DNA of 5,771 nucleotides from positions 1 through 5,771 of the forward strand of contig JAILHX010000086.1 in NCBI GenBank assembly GCA_024695565.1, read 5' to 3'. The first letter of the stretch is position 1. Each line of letters starts with the position of its first letter. The translations under genes were made by a program, and so were the position numbers. Shown here piece after piece: positions 1-4,931 of the stretch. The notes beneath the pieces were generated by a model, which worked only from the letters and a program-made list of their open reading frames with translations, searched no databases and had not been told where the DNA came from. The stretch comes from Saccharofermentans sp. (GTDB taxonomy: Bacteria; Bacillota_A; Clostridia; Saccharofermentanales; Saccharofermentanaceae).

Positions 1-15
1 AAGAGGAATAGTAAC

Positions 16-399
16 ATGAACGAGAAAAAGAAGATCAGTCCCTTATGTTTGACAGGATGCATTTTGTCAGTCCTGTCAGTCATAGCACTTGTAGCAGGTC
101 TTGGCCTGTACTTTGTTCATGGTTCTGTCAGGCTGTTTGGAAGTCATCATAACAGATTTGTTTTTCTGAACGTTATGCTCATGCTGGCGATGAAGCTGAT
201 GATCGCAGGACTCATCACATCGATCAGAGGTATAGTTACTTCTAACTCCAGGGGCTATAAGGGCAAGGCTCTGGGTATTATCGGAATAGTAATTGCTGTT
301 TTAATGATCATAATTTACTTATTGGGAGCGGCCATCTTGGTGTATGAAGATACGCACAGGGAATCTCCTCCGACAAACTTATACGGGCAATATGACTGA
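16..399 (+). CDS. Small three-helix membrane protein, DUF4190-like
   Basis: Encodes 127 residues. The lysine-rich N-terminus (residues 4-6 KKK) is followed by three hydrophobic segments at about 11-34, 48-74 and 85-110, so it should be an inner-membrane protein with little exposed mass. The stretch around 64-96, where a helix ends in SIRG and a short basic/glycine loop (SRGYKGKALGIIG) leads into the next helix, is the pattern I associate with DUF4190-type proteins of Firmicutes, whose function is unknown. The start is supported by GAGGAA at positions 3-8, 7 nt before the ATG. The stop lies 4 nt before the next start, so the two genes are probably co-transcribed; whether genes further upstream belong to the same unit cannot be seen. 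The coding region is secure; the family call is moderate and no function is claimed. Confidence 0.8.
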   Translation: MNEKKKISPLCLTGCILSVLSVIALVAGLGLYFVHGSVRLFGSHHNRFVFLNVMLMLAMKLMIAGLITSIRGIVTSNSRGYKGKALGIIGIVIAVLMIIIYLLGAAILVYEDTHRESPPTNLYGQYD

Positions 400-403
400 T
401 TAA

Positions 404-1048
404 ATGGAAGATTTATTTTTTGATAACGCATATTTTGTTATAGGTACTTCTTATGCCGGCAAATCCACAATGGTCAAGGAACTTGCCAAGAGACATGACG
501 GCATAGCCTGTGAAGAGAATTACCATGATAACTATTCGGGCAGACTTGACCCAGCTGAATTTCCATGTCTGACATATACCAGAGACTTAGAAGACTGGCA
601 TGATTTTATCAGAAGGACACCTCAGGAATATAAGGACTGGATAGACGGTGCTAAGAGGGAATGTGAGATATTGGAATTAAGGATGCTGCCTGATATCTGC
701 AGCCGTGGAAAACCTGTATTTGTGGATACAAACATCAGTATTAAAAATCTGCATAAGATCACTCCTGAAAATCACACGGTCGTTTTGCTGTCTGATCCTA
801 AAATCAGTATAAGCAGATTTTTTGACAGGCCGGATCCTGAGAAACAGTTTCTGTATAAACTTATGCTCGAAGAACCCGACCCTGAGAAGGCACTGGAAAA
901 CTACAGACAGGGTCTCGAACTGATCTGTTCTCAGGAATCTTACGATGAGCTGCTTTATTCGGGATTCAATGTAATTCACCGCGACGATACCAGAACCATT
1001 GAGCAGACAGCGGAATTGGTGGAAGAGGCGTTCGGTCTGAAATCTTAA
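404..1048 (+). CDS. P-loop NTPase, small-kinase-like, substrate unknown
   Basis: Encodes 214 residues. A Walker A motif, GTSYAGKST, lies at residues 14-22 (Lys20, Ser21) directly after the first beta strand, as in small-molecule and nucleotide kinases. A second hydrophobic strand ending in Asp, PVFVDTN at 104-110 (Asp108), follows a helix and fits a Walker B-like position. The later segment SRFFDRPDPEKQFL has arginines that could form a LID-like region. There is no transmembrane segment, so it is probably cytoplasmic. It lacks ABC signatures and is too short for a AAA+ ring protein. The start has only a poor upstream ribosome site (CGGG near 384-387) but sits 4 nt after the previous stop, so translational coupling is likely; the Walker A position near the N-terminus supports this start. 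Possible roles include phosphorylation of a nucleoside, sugar or other metabolite. The fold is well supported, the substrate is not. Confidence 0.82.
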   Translation: MEDLFFDNAYFVIGTSYAGKSTMVKELAKRHDGIACEENYHDNYSGRLDPAEFPCLTYTRDLEDWHDFIRRTPQEYKDWIDGAKRECEILELRMLPDICSRGKPVFVDTNISIKNLHKITPENHTVVLLSDPKISISRFFDRPDPEKQFLYKLMLEEPDPEKALENYRQGLELICSQESYDELLYSGFNVIHRDDTRTIEQTAELVEEAFGLKS

Positions 1049-1063
1049 TGTTAAGTTAATGTT
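1045..1063 (+). repeat. Tandem TTAATGTT direct repeat, 11-bp period
   Basis: TTAATGTT occurs at 1045-1052 and again at 1056-1063, one helical turn apart. It starts within the last codons of the P-loop gene and extends into the 82-nt gap before the ABC genes. A related TGTTAAG occurs at 1049-1055 and 1076-1082. Helically phased direct repeats can be binding sites for response regulators or other activators, but no regulator for them is visible here and chance is possible. Confidence 0.3.
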
Positions 1064-1092
1064 CCGATATCTTTCTGTTAAGGTGCGAGTTT

Positions 1093-1098
1093 TATGAT
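1093..1098 (+). promoter_or_regulatory. Possible -10 element for the ABC operon
   Basis: TATGAT lies 33 nt before the ABC ATPase start, in the 82-nt gap that separates this operon from the preceding pair. No good -35 is present: the hexamer 17 nt upstream is TCTTTC, so a promoter here would be weak or need an activator. The direct repeats at 1045-1063 lie just upstream of the -35 position. Confidence 0.35.
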
Positions 1099-1130
1099 GT
1101 ACTCATACCACAACGGGAGGATAATTTGGA

Positions 1131-2039
1131 ATGAGTGATACCATTTTGAGAATCAATAATCTCACTAAGACCTATGGCGCGAAAACCGTGCTTGATAATG
1201 TGTCTTTTGAGATTGAGAGAGGTAAGATCTACGGCTTTATCGGAGAGAACGGAGCCGGCAAGACTACGGCGATCAGGGCAATTACGGGATTAAGCCCTGC
1301 CGGCAGGGGAAGCATCGAGCTTTTTGGCAGGTCGGATGAAAAAGGACTCGCCGATTCACGTAAGAAAATGGGCTGTCTGGTAGAACGCCCGATATTAGAG
1401 CTGAACAAATCAGCCAGAGACAATCTGCTGTCCCAGCAGTTCCTGTATGGGAATACGGATAACGGGAAGATAGATAAGATCTTAACCAGAGTCGGGCTTG
1501 GTGACGTTAAGAGCAAGAAGGTCAAAGACTTCTCGCTTGGCATGAAGCAAAGACTCGGAATCGCAATAGCTCTCATTAACAACCCTGAGCTCCTGATACT
1601 TGATGAGCCTGTTAACGGACTTGACCCGATGGGAATGGTGGGTGTCAGAGAACTCCTTCAATCGCTTTGCAGAGACGACGGTATCACTATCGTAATCTCA
1701 TCACACATCCTGGCAGAGCTCTATCAGCTCGCAACCGATTACATCATCATCTCGCACGGCAGGATAATATCTGCTCTGTCGCGTAATGAATTGGATGATC
1801 TTTGCACGACACACATAATCATGGAAACAGAACACAACGATAAGGCACTTACTGTCCTGGCGAACAGCGGTATCAGCAATGTGGATAAAGATGCAGATTC
1901 CATAAGGATCTTCGGAAGTGTTGATACCAGATATGTCGCGCAGCTTATGTATGAGAATAAGATACTTGTAACACACTTGGCAAAACACGAGAGAACACTG
2001 GAAGAATACTATATTGAACTTTTGGGAAGGAGCGCATGA
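1131..2039 (+). CDS. ABC transporter ATP-binding protein, BcrA/LanF type
   Basis: Encodes 302 residues, the usual length for the ATPase of bacitracin/lantibiotic-type exporters. In order: aromatic A-loop residue Tyr15; Walker A GENGAGKTT at 38-46 (Lys44); a VERP motif at 84-87 with Glu85 where most ABC proteins have the Q-loop Gln; signature FSLGMKQRLG at 134-143; Walker B LLILDEP at 154-160 with catalytic Glu159; D-loop NGLD at 162-165; switch His192. The region after about 215 is the extra C-terminal domain of this subfamily. Glu in the Q-loop (the E-loop) is known from LanF immunity proteins. GGGAGG at 1115-1120 precedes the ATG by 10 nt. The stop overlaps the permease start by 4 nt (ATGA), so both are made together and should assemble as a complex at the membrane. 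Export of, or defence against, a peptide antibiotic is the likeliest role by family; the actual substrate is unknown and housekeeping relatives exist. Confidence 0.95.
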   Translation: MSDTILRINNLTKTYGAKTVLDNVSFEIERGKIYGFIGENGAGKTTAIRAITGLSPAGRGSIELFGRSDEKGLADSRKKMGCLVERPILELNKSARDNLLSQQFLYGNTDNGKIDKILTRVGLGDVKSKKVKDFSLGMKQRLGIAIALINNPELLILDEPVNGLDPMGMVGVRELLQSLCRDDGITIVISSHILAELYQLATDYIIISHGRIISALSRNELDDLCTTHIIMETEHNDKALTVLANSGISNVDKDADSIRIFGSVDTRYVAQLMYENKILVTHLAKHERTLEEYYIELLGRSA

Positions 2040-2776
2040 TGGGTAACTTAATAAAATGGGAACTGAGGCAGACATTTAAATCAAAATATTTCTGGATCTT
2101 GGGAGCATCACTTGTCGCTCTTCCTTCGCTGCTTCTGTTTTTGACGATCCTTTTTGCAAGCGGCCTTACAGGATATCAGGCATACCTTGAAGGGCTTAAT
2201 AACTACAACGCTTTCCAGATCTTCCTTATCGGGGTATTTGCCGGCATACACATAACCGGCGCGTTCGAAGGCCGCAAGATCCAGTCTGCGGTAATGGCCG
2301 GAAACAGCAGATTCCATATCCTTTTGGCAAAGTTCCTGTCTTATTCGGTTTCAGTTGCGATCTTCGGTCTGGCAGCTATTACTGTAAGTTCTGCAATTTC
2401 TTTCTTAACGTGCGGAATTACCGGCATCGAAGGAAACTTCGGCAGAGAGATCATCGCGAGAACTGCTGTTTTTATTCTTGTTGAGGTTGCTTATGCAGCA
2501 ACATGTTTCTTCTCGTCAATGCTTGTAAGACATTTAGGCGGAGCGATCGGTCTTAACCTCGGTTTGCTGCTTGTTGCAGATCTTGCAGCACAGTTCCTTC
2601 TTAACTTTGAGCAGGCAGAGAAGTTCGTAAGATTTACTCCTGTAGGTCAGACGATGTTCGTTCTGACTGACTCAAGCAACGGCAATATTGCTACAGCACT
2701 GGCATCTTCCGTAGTTGCATTGGCAGCTGCTGTCGCATTGTCTTATGTTAAGTTAAGAAGAGAGGAACTTAAGTGA
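2036..2776 (+). CDS. ABC-2 family transporter permease
   Basis: Encodes 246 residues with about six hydrophobic segments near 20-43, 58-77, 97-125, 140-163, 168-190 and 219-238, the standard layout of half-size ABC-2 permeases that pair with BcrA/LanF ATPases. The N-terminus LIKWELRQTFKSKYFW is the typical amphipathic lead into helix 1. After helix 2 the FEGRKIQSAVMAGNSR segment (77-92) matches the cytoplasmic loop, with a conserved Gly-x-Ser-Arg type ending, found in this family. It should form the membrane pore for the ATPase encoded immediately upstream. Two adjacent ATG codons (2036 and 2039) are possible starts; GGAAGG at 2025-2030 is 5 nt from the first and 8 nt from the second, so the second may be preferred. 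The gene ends with tandem stops TGA TAA. No large extracellular domain is present, which argues against a BceB-type sensor-permease. Confidence 0.93.
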   Translation: MMGNLIKWELRQTFKSKYFWILGASLVALPSLLLFLTILFASGLTGYQAYLEGLNNYNAFQIFLIGVFAGIHITGAFEGRKIQSAVMAGNSRFHILLAKFLSYSVSVAIFGLAAITVSSAISFLTCGITGIEGNFGREIIARTAVFILVEVAYAATCFFSSMLVRHLGGAIGLNLGLLLVADLAAQFLLNFEQAEKFVRFTPVGQTMFVLTDSSNGNIATALASSVVALAAAVALSYVKLRREELK

Positions 2777-2840
2777 TAAAATTAATATAAAGATCAATAT
2801 CTGAAACAACACGAAGAGAATACTGCCCGGGGAACGGATA

Positions 2841-3590
2841 ATGCATATGCGCGAACTGATCAATGATTATATTAAGGACCAATATGGTATCGGACCGGAA
2901 TATCCGTGGCCGAAGTATAACCGGCATGCCGTATACCGCCATAAGGATAACAAGAAGTGGTTCGCACTGATAATGGAAGTCGGACGAGATAAGCTCGGAC
3001 TTACGGGCGAAGGAAATGTTGATGTCATTAATCTTAAGATCGATGACATCATCATGCGTGATGTGATCGTTAATGAGAATGGCATCATGCCCGCTTATCA
3101 CATGAATAAGCTGCACTGGATAACGGTGCTTCTTGACGGAACCGTTCCTATTAGCAGCGTTAAGTCCCTTCTTGATATCAGCTACAATGCCACGGCATCC
3201 AAACGCCGCGGGAAGCAGGTACGTGAGAGTAAGGAATGGATCATCCCGGCAAATCCGAAGTTCTATGACGTAGAAGCTGCTTTTGCTGCTGATGACATAA
3301 TCGACTGGAAGCAGGGCGCCGGAATAATCAAGGGTGATACCATTTATATGTATGTTGCTGCTCCCGTGTCGGCGATACTCTATAAGTGCAAGGTTTTGGA
3401 GACTGATATTCCTTACGATTATCAGGATAAGAATCTGTCCATAAAAGCTCTTATGAAGATACAGCTTTTGAAGCGTTATGACAGGGATAAGTTTAATTTT
3501 ATTATTTTAGGGGACGAATACGGCATCTATGCCATTCGCGGCCCGAGAGGCGTTCCGTTCTCTTTAAGTGAAGCTTTGAACGAGGAATAA
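2841..3590 (+). CDS. MmcQ/YjbR-like domain fused to an EVE/PUA-like domain
   Basis: Encodes 249 residues in two parts. Residues 1-120 match the MmcQ/YjbR (CyaY-like fold) pattern: an N-terminal helix, PEYPWPKYNRHAVYRH at 19-34, KKWFALIM at 38-45, a VINLK strand at 62-66, and the hallmark MPAYHMNKLHWITVLLDG at 83-100. Residues 131-249 begin with EWIIPANPKFYDV and contain IDWKQ (154-158), KGDTIYMYVAAPVSAILYKCKV (164-185) and a closing YAIRGPRGVPFSL segment, which resembles the EVE/PUA-like domains that read modified nucleic-acid bases. The join near 120-130 is basic (KRRGK). MmcQ/YjbR proteins are annotated as DNA-binding without much biochemical proof. No transmembrane segment is seen. GGGGA at 2829-2833 is 7 nt before the chosen ATG; an ATG two codons later is less well placed. 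The next gene starts 1 nt after its stop. The N-terminal assignment is strong, the C-terminal one moderate, the cellular role unknown. Confidence 0.88.
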   Translation: MHMRELINDYIKDQYGIGPEYPWPKYNRHAVYRHKDNKKWFALIMEVGRDKLGLTGEGNVDVINLKIDDIIMRDVIVNENGIMPAYHMNKLHWITVLLDGTVPISSVKSLLDISYNATASKRRGKQVRESKEWIIPANPKFYDVEAAFAADDIIDWKQGAGIIKGDTIYMYVAAPVSAILYKCKVLETDIPYDYQDKNLSIKALMKIQLLKRYDRDKFNFIILGDEYGIYAIRGPRGVPFSLSEALNEE

Positions 3591-3591
3591 G

Positions 3592-3816
3592 ATGCGCTTA
3601 CCGAACTTTAAGAAGAACTTAAAAGACGAGATCAGATTCGACCCGGATACACAGTATGCCGTTATCAGAAGTTCTATCTGCACAGGCGAAAAAGTGGCCG
3701 GCTTCAAGAATAAGAAGGATGGCCACTTTACTGAGGTTATGGTTATCAGGTCTTCTGCAGATGAGAAGATATTTAAAGAAACATACAGTTTGGATTCAGT
3801 CCGCACCGAATACTGA
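3592..3816 (+). CDS. Small conserved-type protein of unknown function (74 aa)
   Basis: Encodes 74 residues, soluble and charged. Its recognisable core is SSICTGEKVAGF at 27-38 and EVMVIR at 48-53, followed by a short helix and a C-terminal Tyr. I recall similar small proteins in Clostridia that carry the label aspartate dehydrogenase in databases; at this size, with no Rossmann nucleotide-binding motif, that label cannot be right as an enzyme call. Translation is supported by GAGG at 3582-3585, 6 nt before the ATG and inside the end of the preceding gene, and by the 1-nt spacing from the preceding stop, so the two are coupled. The same strand carries another open frame here (from 3656) with no ribosome site and an unnatural composition. 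The stop is 2 nt from the stop of the convergent LysR gene. Confidence 0.75.
   Translation: MRLPNFKKNLKDEIRFDPDTQYAVIRSSICTGEKVAGFKNKKDGHFTEVMVIRSSADEKIFKETYSLDSVRTEY
3691..3729 (+). repeat. Inverted repeat with long stem inside the 74-aa gene
   Basis: AAAGTGGCC (3691-3699) and GGCCACTTT (3721-3729) are perfect 9-bp inverted arms. Inside them CTTC (3702-3705) can pair with GAAG (3714-3717), leaving a short internal loop and an 8-nt A-rich apical loop. The mRNA could therefore fold into a two-part hairpin within the coding sequence. There is no T-tract directly after it (only TTTA), so it is not a standard intrinsic terminator. It may affect mRNA decay or translation, or may be coincidental. 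Confidence 0.45.
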
Positions 3817-3818
3817 TA

Positions 3819-4706
3819 TCAGGAATAAAGATTCCTTACGTGTTCAATGAACTTGGATGCAAGGGCGCTCGGCATCTTCTCTTTATCCCAAGACAGAACA
3901 TAATCCACATTTACTTCAGGCTTTATTGTCTTAACAACAACGTTGCTGTCGGCTGAGATGTTCTTTGCGACTGAAGCAGGGAATATGGCGATGCCGATGT
4001 TCTGGTCAACGAGCTTTGAAGCATTTGACGAGTGCGCTGTCTTGACGATAAAGCGCGGCTCTTGGCCTGTGTACTTCTCGAACCAGCTGCGGATCTCTTC
4101 TTCTCTGGAATGTCTGGAAGAGATAATGAGATCAGTATCTACTATGTCTTTCAGAGTAACTGTCTGCTTCTTGCTCTTGGCGAGAGGGTGTGATCCCGGA
4201 ATGATCGCAGCCCAGGTGTCGCTGTATACGGTGATGCCGTCCAGCTGTTCCGTGTTAAGAGGCGTCATCGTGATGGCGAGTTCCAGAAGGCCTGACTTCA
4301 TTCTGTATGTGAGGTCATCCACGGTGCCGCACCATAAGTTATAAGTAACGTTAGGATATTCTTTTTTAAAACTTGAGATCCATTCAGCGGCCAGGGAAGG
4401 GCCGTTACTGTCAACGTGCCCCAGATAAAGAGTTCCGCTAAGTCCCTTCTTAACATCTGTAATCTCTGTTTTCGCGATATCAGCAAGAGCAAGGATCTGT
4501 TCGCCTCTTCTCTTAAGTGCCAGACCTTCGGGTGTCAGGGTTACGTGACGCTTGCCTCTGATGATGAGAGTACATCCGAGTTCTTCTTCCAAGTCCATCA
4601 GAGCTCTTGAGAGCGGGGGCTGTGATAAGTGCAGACGATCTGCTGCGCGTGTGATATTACGTTCTTCTGCAACCGTTAAAAAATAACGTATTTGACGTAG
4701 ATCCAT
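3819..4706 (-). CDS. LysR-family transcriptional regulator
   Basis: Encodes 295 residues, the normal LysR size, when started at the ATG complementary to 4704-4706. The N-terminus MDLRQIRYFLTVAEERNITRAADRLHLSQPPLSRAL contains the winged helix-turn-helix (recognition region about 18-37, with AADRLHLSQPPLSR as the family hallmark), then a dimerisation linker helix to about residue 85. Residues from about 88, starting GTLYLGHVDS, form the periplasmic-binding-like effector domain with HPLAKS and the IGIAIFPASVA segment typical of it. The chosen start has a near-perfect ribosome site, GGGAGGT (complement of 4714-4720), 7 nt away; the upstream in-frame ATG at 4733 has none and would lie upstream of the predicted transcription start. 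The gene diverges from the glutamate synthase gene across 225 nt, as gltC does in Bacillus, so control of that gene and of itself is the simplest inference. The effector is not known, and I cannot assign it to GltC by sequence. Confidence 0.95.
   Translation of the reverse strand: MDLRQIRYFLTVAEERNITRAADRLHLSQPPLSRALMDLEEELGCTLIIRGKRHVTLTPEGLALKRRGEQILALADIAKTEITDVKKGLSGTLYLGHVDSNGPSLAAEWISSFKKEYPNVTYNLWCGTVDDLTYRMKSGLLELAITMTPLNTEQLDGITVYSDTWAAIIPGSHPLAKSKKQTVTLKDIVDTDLIISSRHSREEEIRSWFEKYTGQEPRFIVKTAHSSNASKLVDQNIGIAIFPASVAKNISADSNVVVKTIKPEVNVDYVLSWDKEKMPSALASKFIEHVRNLYS
3821..3836. repeat. Short inverted repeat at the convergent gene ends
   Basis: AGGAAT (3821-3826) and ATTCCT (3831-3836) form a perfect 6-bp stem with loop AAAG, and the adjoining CTGATATCAG at 3813-3822 is a 10-bp palindrome spanning both stop codons. 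This is the only structure where a bidirectional terminator for the convergent genes would be expected, but the stem is AT-rich and neither side has a T-tract, so termination here is doubtful. Confidence 0.3.
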
Positions 4707-4728
4707 ATAGGTTACCTCCCGATTTTCT

Positions 4729-4734
4729 ATCATA
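4729..4734 (-). promoter_or_regulatory. Probable -10 element of the LysR gene
   Basis: On the minus strand TATGAT lies 22 nt upstream of the chosen LysR start, giving a predicted transcript start near 4722 and a leader of about 16 nt that includes the ribosome site. The hexamer 17 nt upstream is TTCGAA (4752-4757), a poor -35. The element overlaps the dyad at 4731-4747, which is the usual geometry for autorepression by LysR proteins. Confidence 0.5.
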
Positions 4735-4747
4735 CCCTAACGGTATG
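4731..4747. promoter_or_regulatory. Perfect dyad, candidate LysR-type operator 1
   Basis: CATACC (4731-4736) and GGTATG (4742-4747) are perfect inverted arms around CTAAC. It contains T4733-N11-A4745, the classic LysR-family box, centred on the dyad. It overlaps the -10 of the LysR gene, so binding there would be expected to repress the regulator's own gene. The site is a prediction from symmetry and context. Confidence 0.55.
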
Positions 4748-4755
4748 GTAATTCG

Positions 4756-4770
4756 AATACTATTTGTATT
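4756..4770. promoter_or_regulatory. Perfect dyad AATAC-N5-GTATT in the divergent region
   Basis: AATAC (4756-4760) and GTATT (4766-4770) are perfect inverted arms around TATTT. It shares the ATAC/GTAT half sites of operator 1 but with 5 rather than 7 intervening bases, so it is not a textbook T-N11-A box. It lies next to the LysR -35 position and could be an accessory contact site; the surrounding DNA is AT-rich, which raises the chance of coincidence. Confidence 0.3.
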
Positions 4771-4808
4771 TTATTTCTTGAGGCCATAAAGATAGAATAA
4801 GCCTTGAA

Positions 4809-4821
4809 ATCGTACAACGAT
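4809..4821. promoter_or_regulatory. Perfect dyad ATCGT-N3-ACGAT, possible activation site
   Basis: ATCGT (4809-4813) and ACGAT (4817-4821) flank ACA. If the glutamate synthase transcript begins near 4874, this dyad is centred about 59 bases upstream, close to where LysR proteins usually anchor to activate. A T-N11-A spacing exists (T4810, A4822) but is off the dyad centre by one base. Its sequence differs from the ATAC/GTAT sites, so a second regulator is also possible. Confidence 0.35.
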
Positions 4822-4849
4822 AGTTTAAACGCATTGAAAATAAATATCA

Positions 4850-4864
4850 ATACATTTTGAGTAT
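4850..4864. promoter_or_regulatory. Dyad ATAC-N7-GTAT, candidate LysR-type operator 2
   Basis: ATAC (4850-4853) and GTAT (4861-4864) flank ATTTTGA, giving T4851-N11-A4863 centred on the dyad, the same half sites and spacing as operator 1. The right half continues into TATGAT at 4862-4867, so a protein bound here would cover the probable -10 of the glutamate synthase gene. Confidence 0.45.
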
Positions 4865-4867
4865 GAT
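4862..4867 (+). promoter_or_regulatory. Probable -10 element of the glutamate synthase gene
   Basis: TATGAT is the best -10 match on the plus strand of the divergent region, predicting a transcript start near 4874 and a leader of about 58 nt. The hexamer 17 nt upstream (AATAAA, 4839-4844) is a poor -35; TTGAAA at 4834-4839 is a better match but 22 nt away. A weak -35 would fit an activator-dependent promoter. Confidence 0.4.
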
Positions 4868-4931
4868 TTCAAAATCCGGCATTAGATCATTGGTGGATGA
4901 AAGATATCGCTGCCGGGAGGTGGAGGAGAAT

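Noticed and set aside
49..60. LTGC at residues 12-15 of the first protein looks like a lipoprotein signal box.
   Set aside because: Only about six mildly hydrophobic residues precede it and the long hydrophobic stretch follows it, so it is inside a membrane helix and not at the end of a signal peptide.
65..81. TGTCAGTC repeated at 65-72 and 74-81.
   Set aside because: It encodes the repeated hydrophobic residues LSVLSV of a membrane helix and needs no other explanation.
1295..1308. Perfect 14-bp palindrome CCCTGCCGGCAGGG, with a further CAGGGC/GCCCTG pair from 1274.
   Set aside because: It lies inside the ABC ATPase just after Walker A and encodes ordinary SPAGRG residues; no T-tract or promoter is nearby.
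3656..3850. 64-codon plus-strand open frame overlapping the small gene in another frame.
   Set aside because: No ribosome site, unnatural composition, and it would run into the convergent LysR gene; the overlapping frame has recognisable core motifs.
3943..4344. 133-codon plus-strand open frame opposite the LysR gene.
   Set aside because: It is the antisense of the well-supported effector domain, with a Cys- and Ser-rich product and no ribosome site.
4707..4733. Longer LysR start at 4733 adding nine residues.
   Set aside because: It has no ribosome site, lies upstream of the predicted transcript start, and family members begin at the MDLRQIRYF position with the strong GGGAGGT in front.
4890..4931. 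In-frame TTG/GTG start extending the glutamate synthase protein by up to 14 residues.
   Set aside because: No ribosome site precedes it, it would translate through two Shine-Dalgarno sequences, and the ATG at 4932 gives the normal short propeptide before Cys23.
4868..4931. Leader of the glutamate synthase gene as a possible riboswitch (for example glutamine-responsive).
   Set aside because: The predicted leader is only about 58 nt and shows no conserved riboswitch core or terminator/antiterminator pair that I can recognise.
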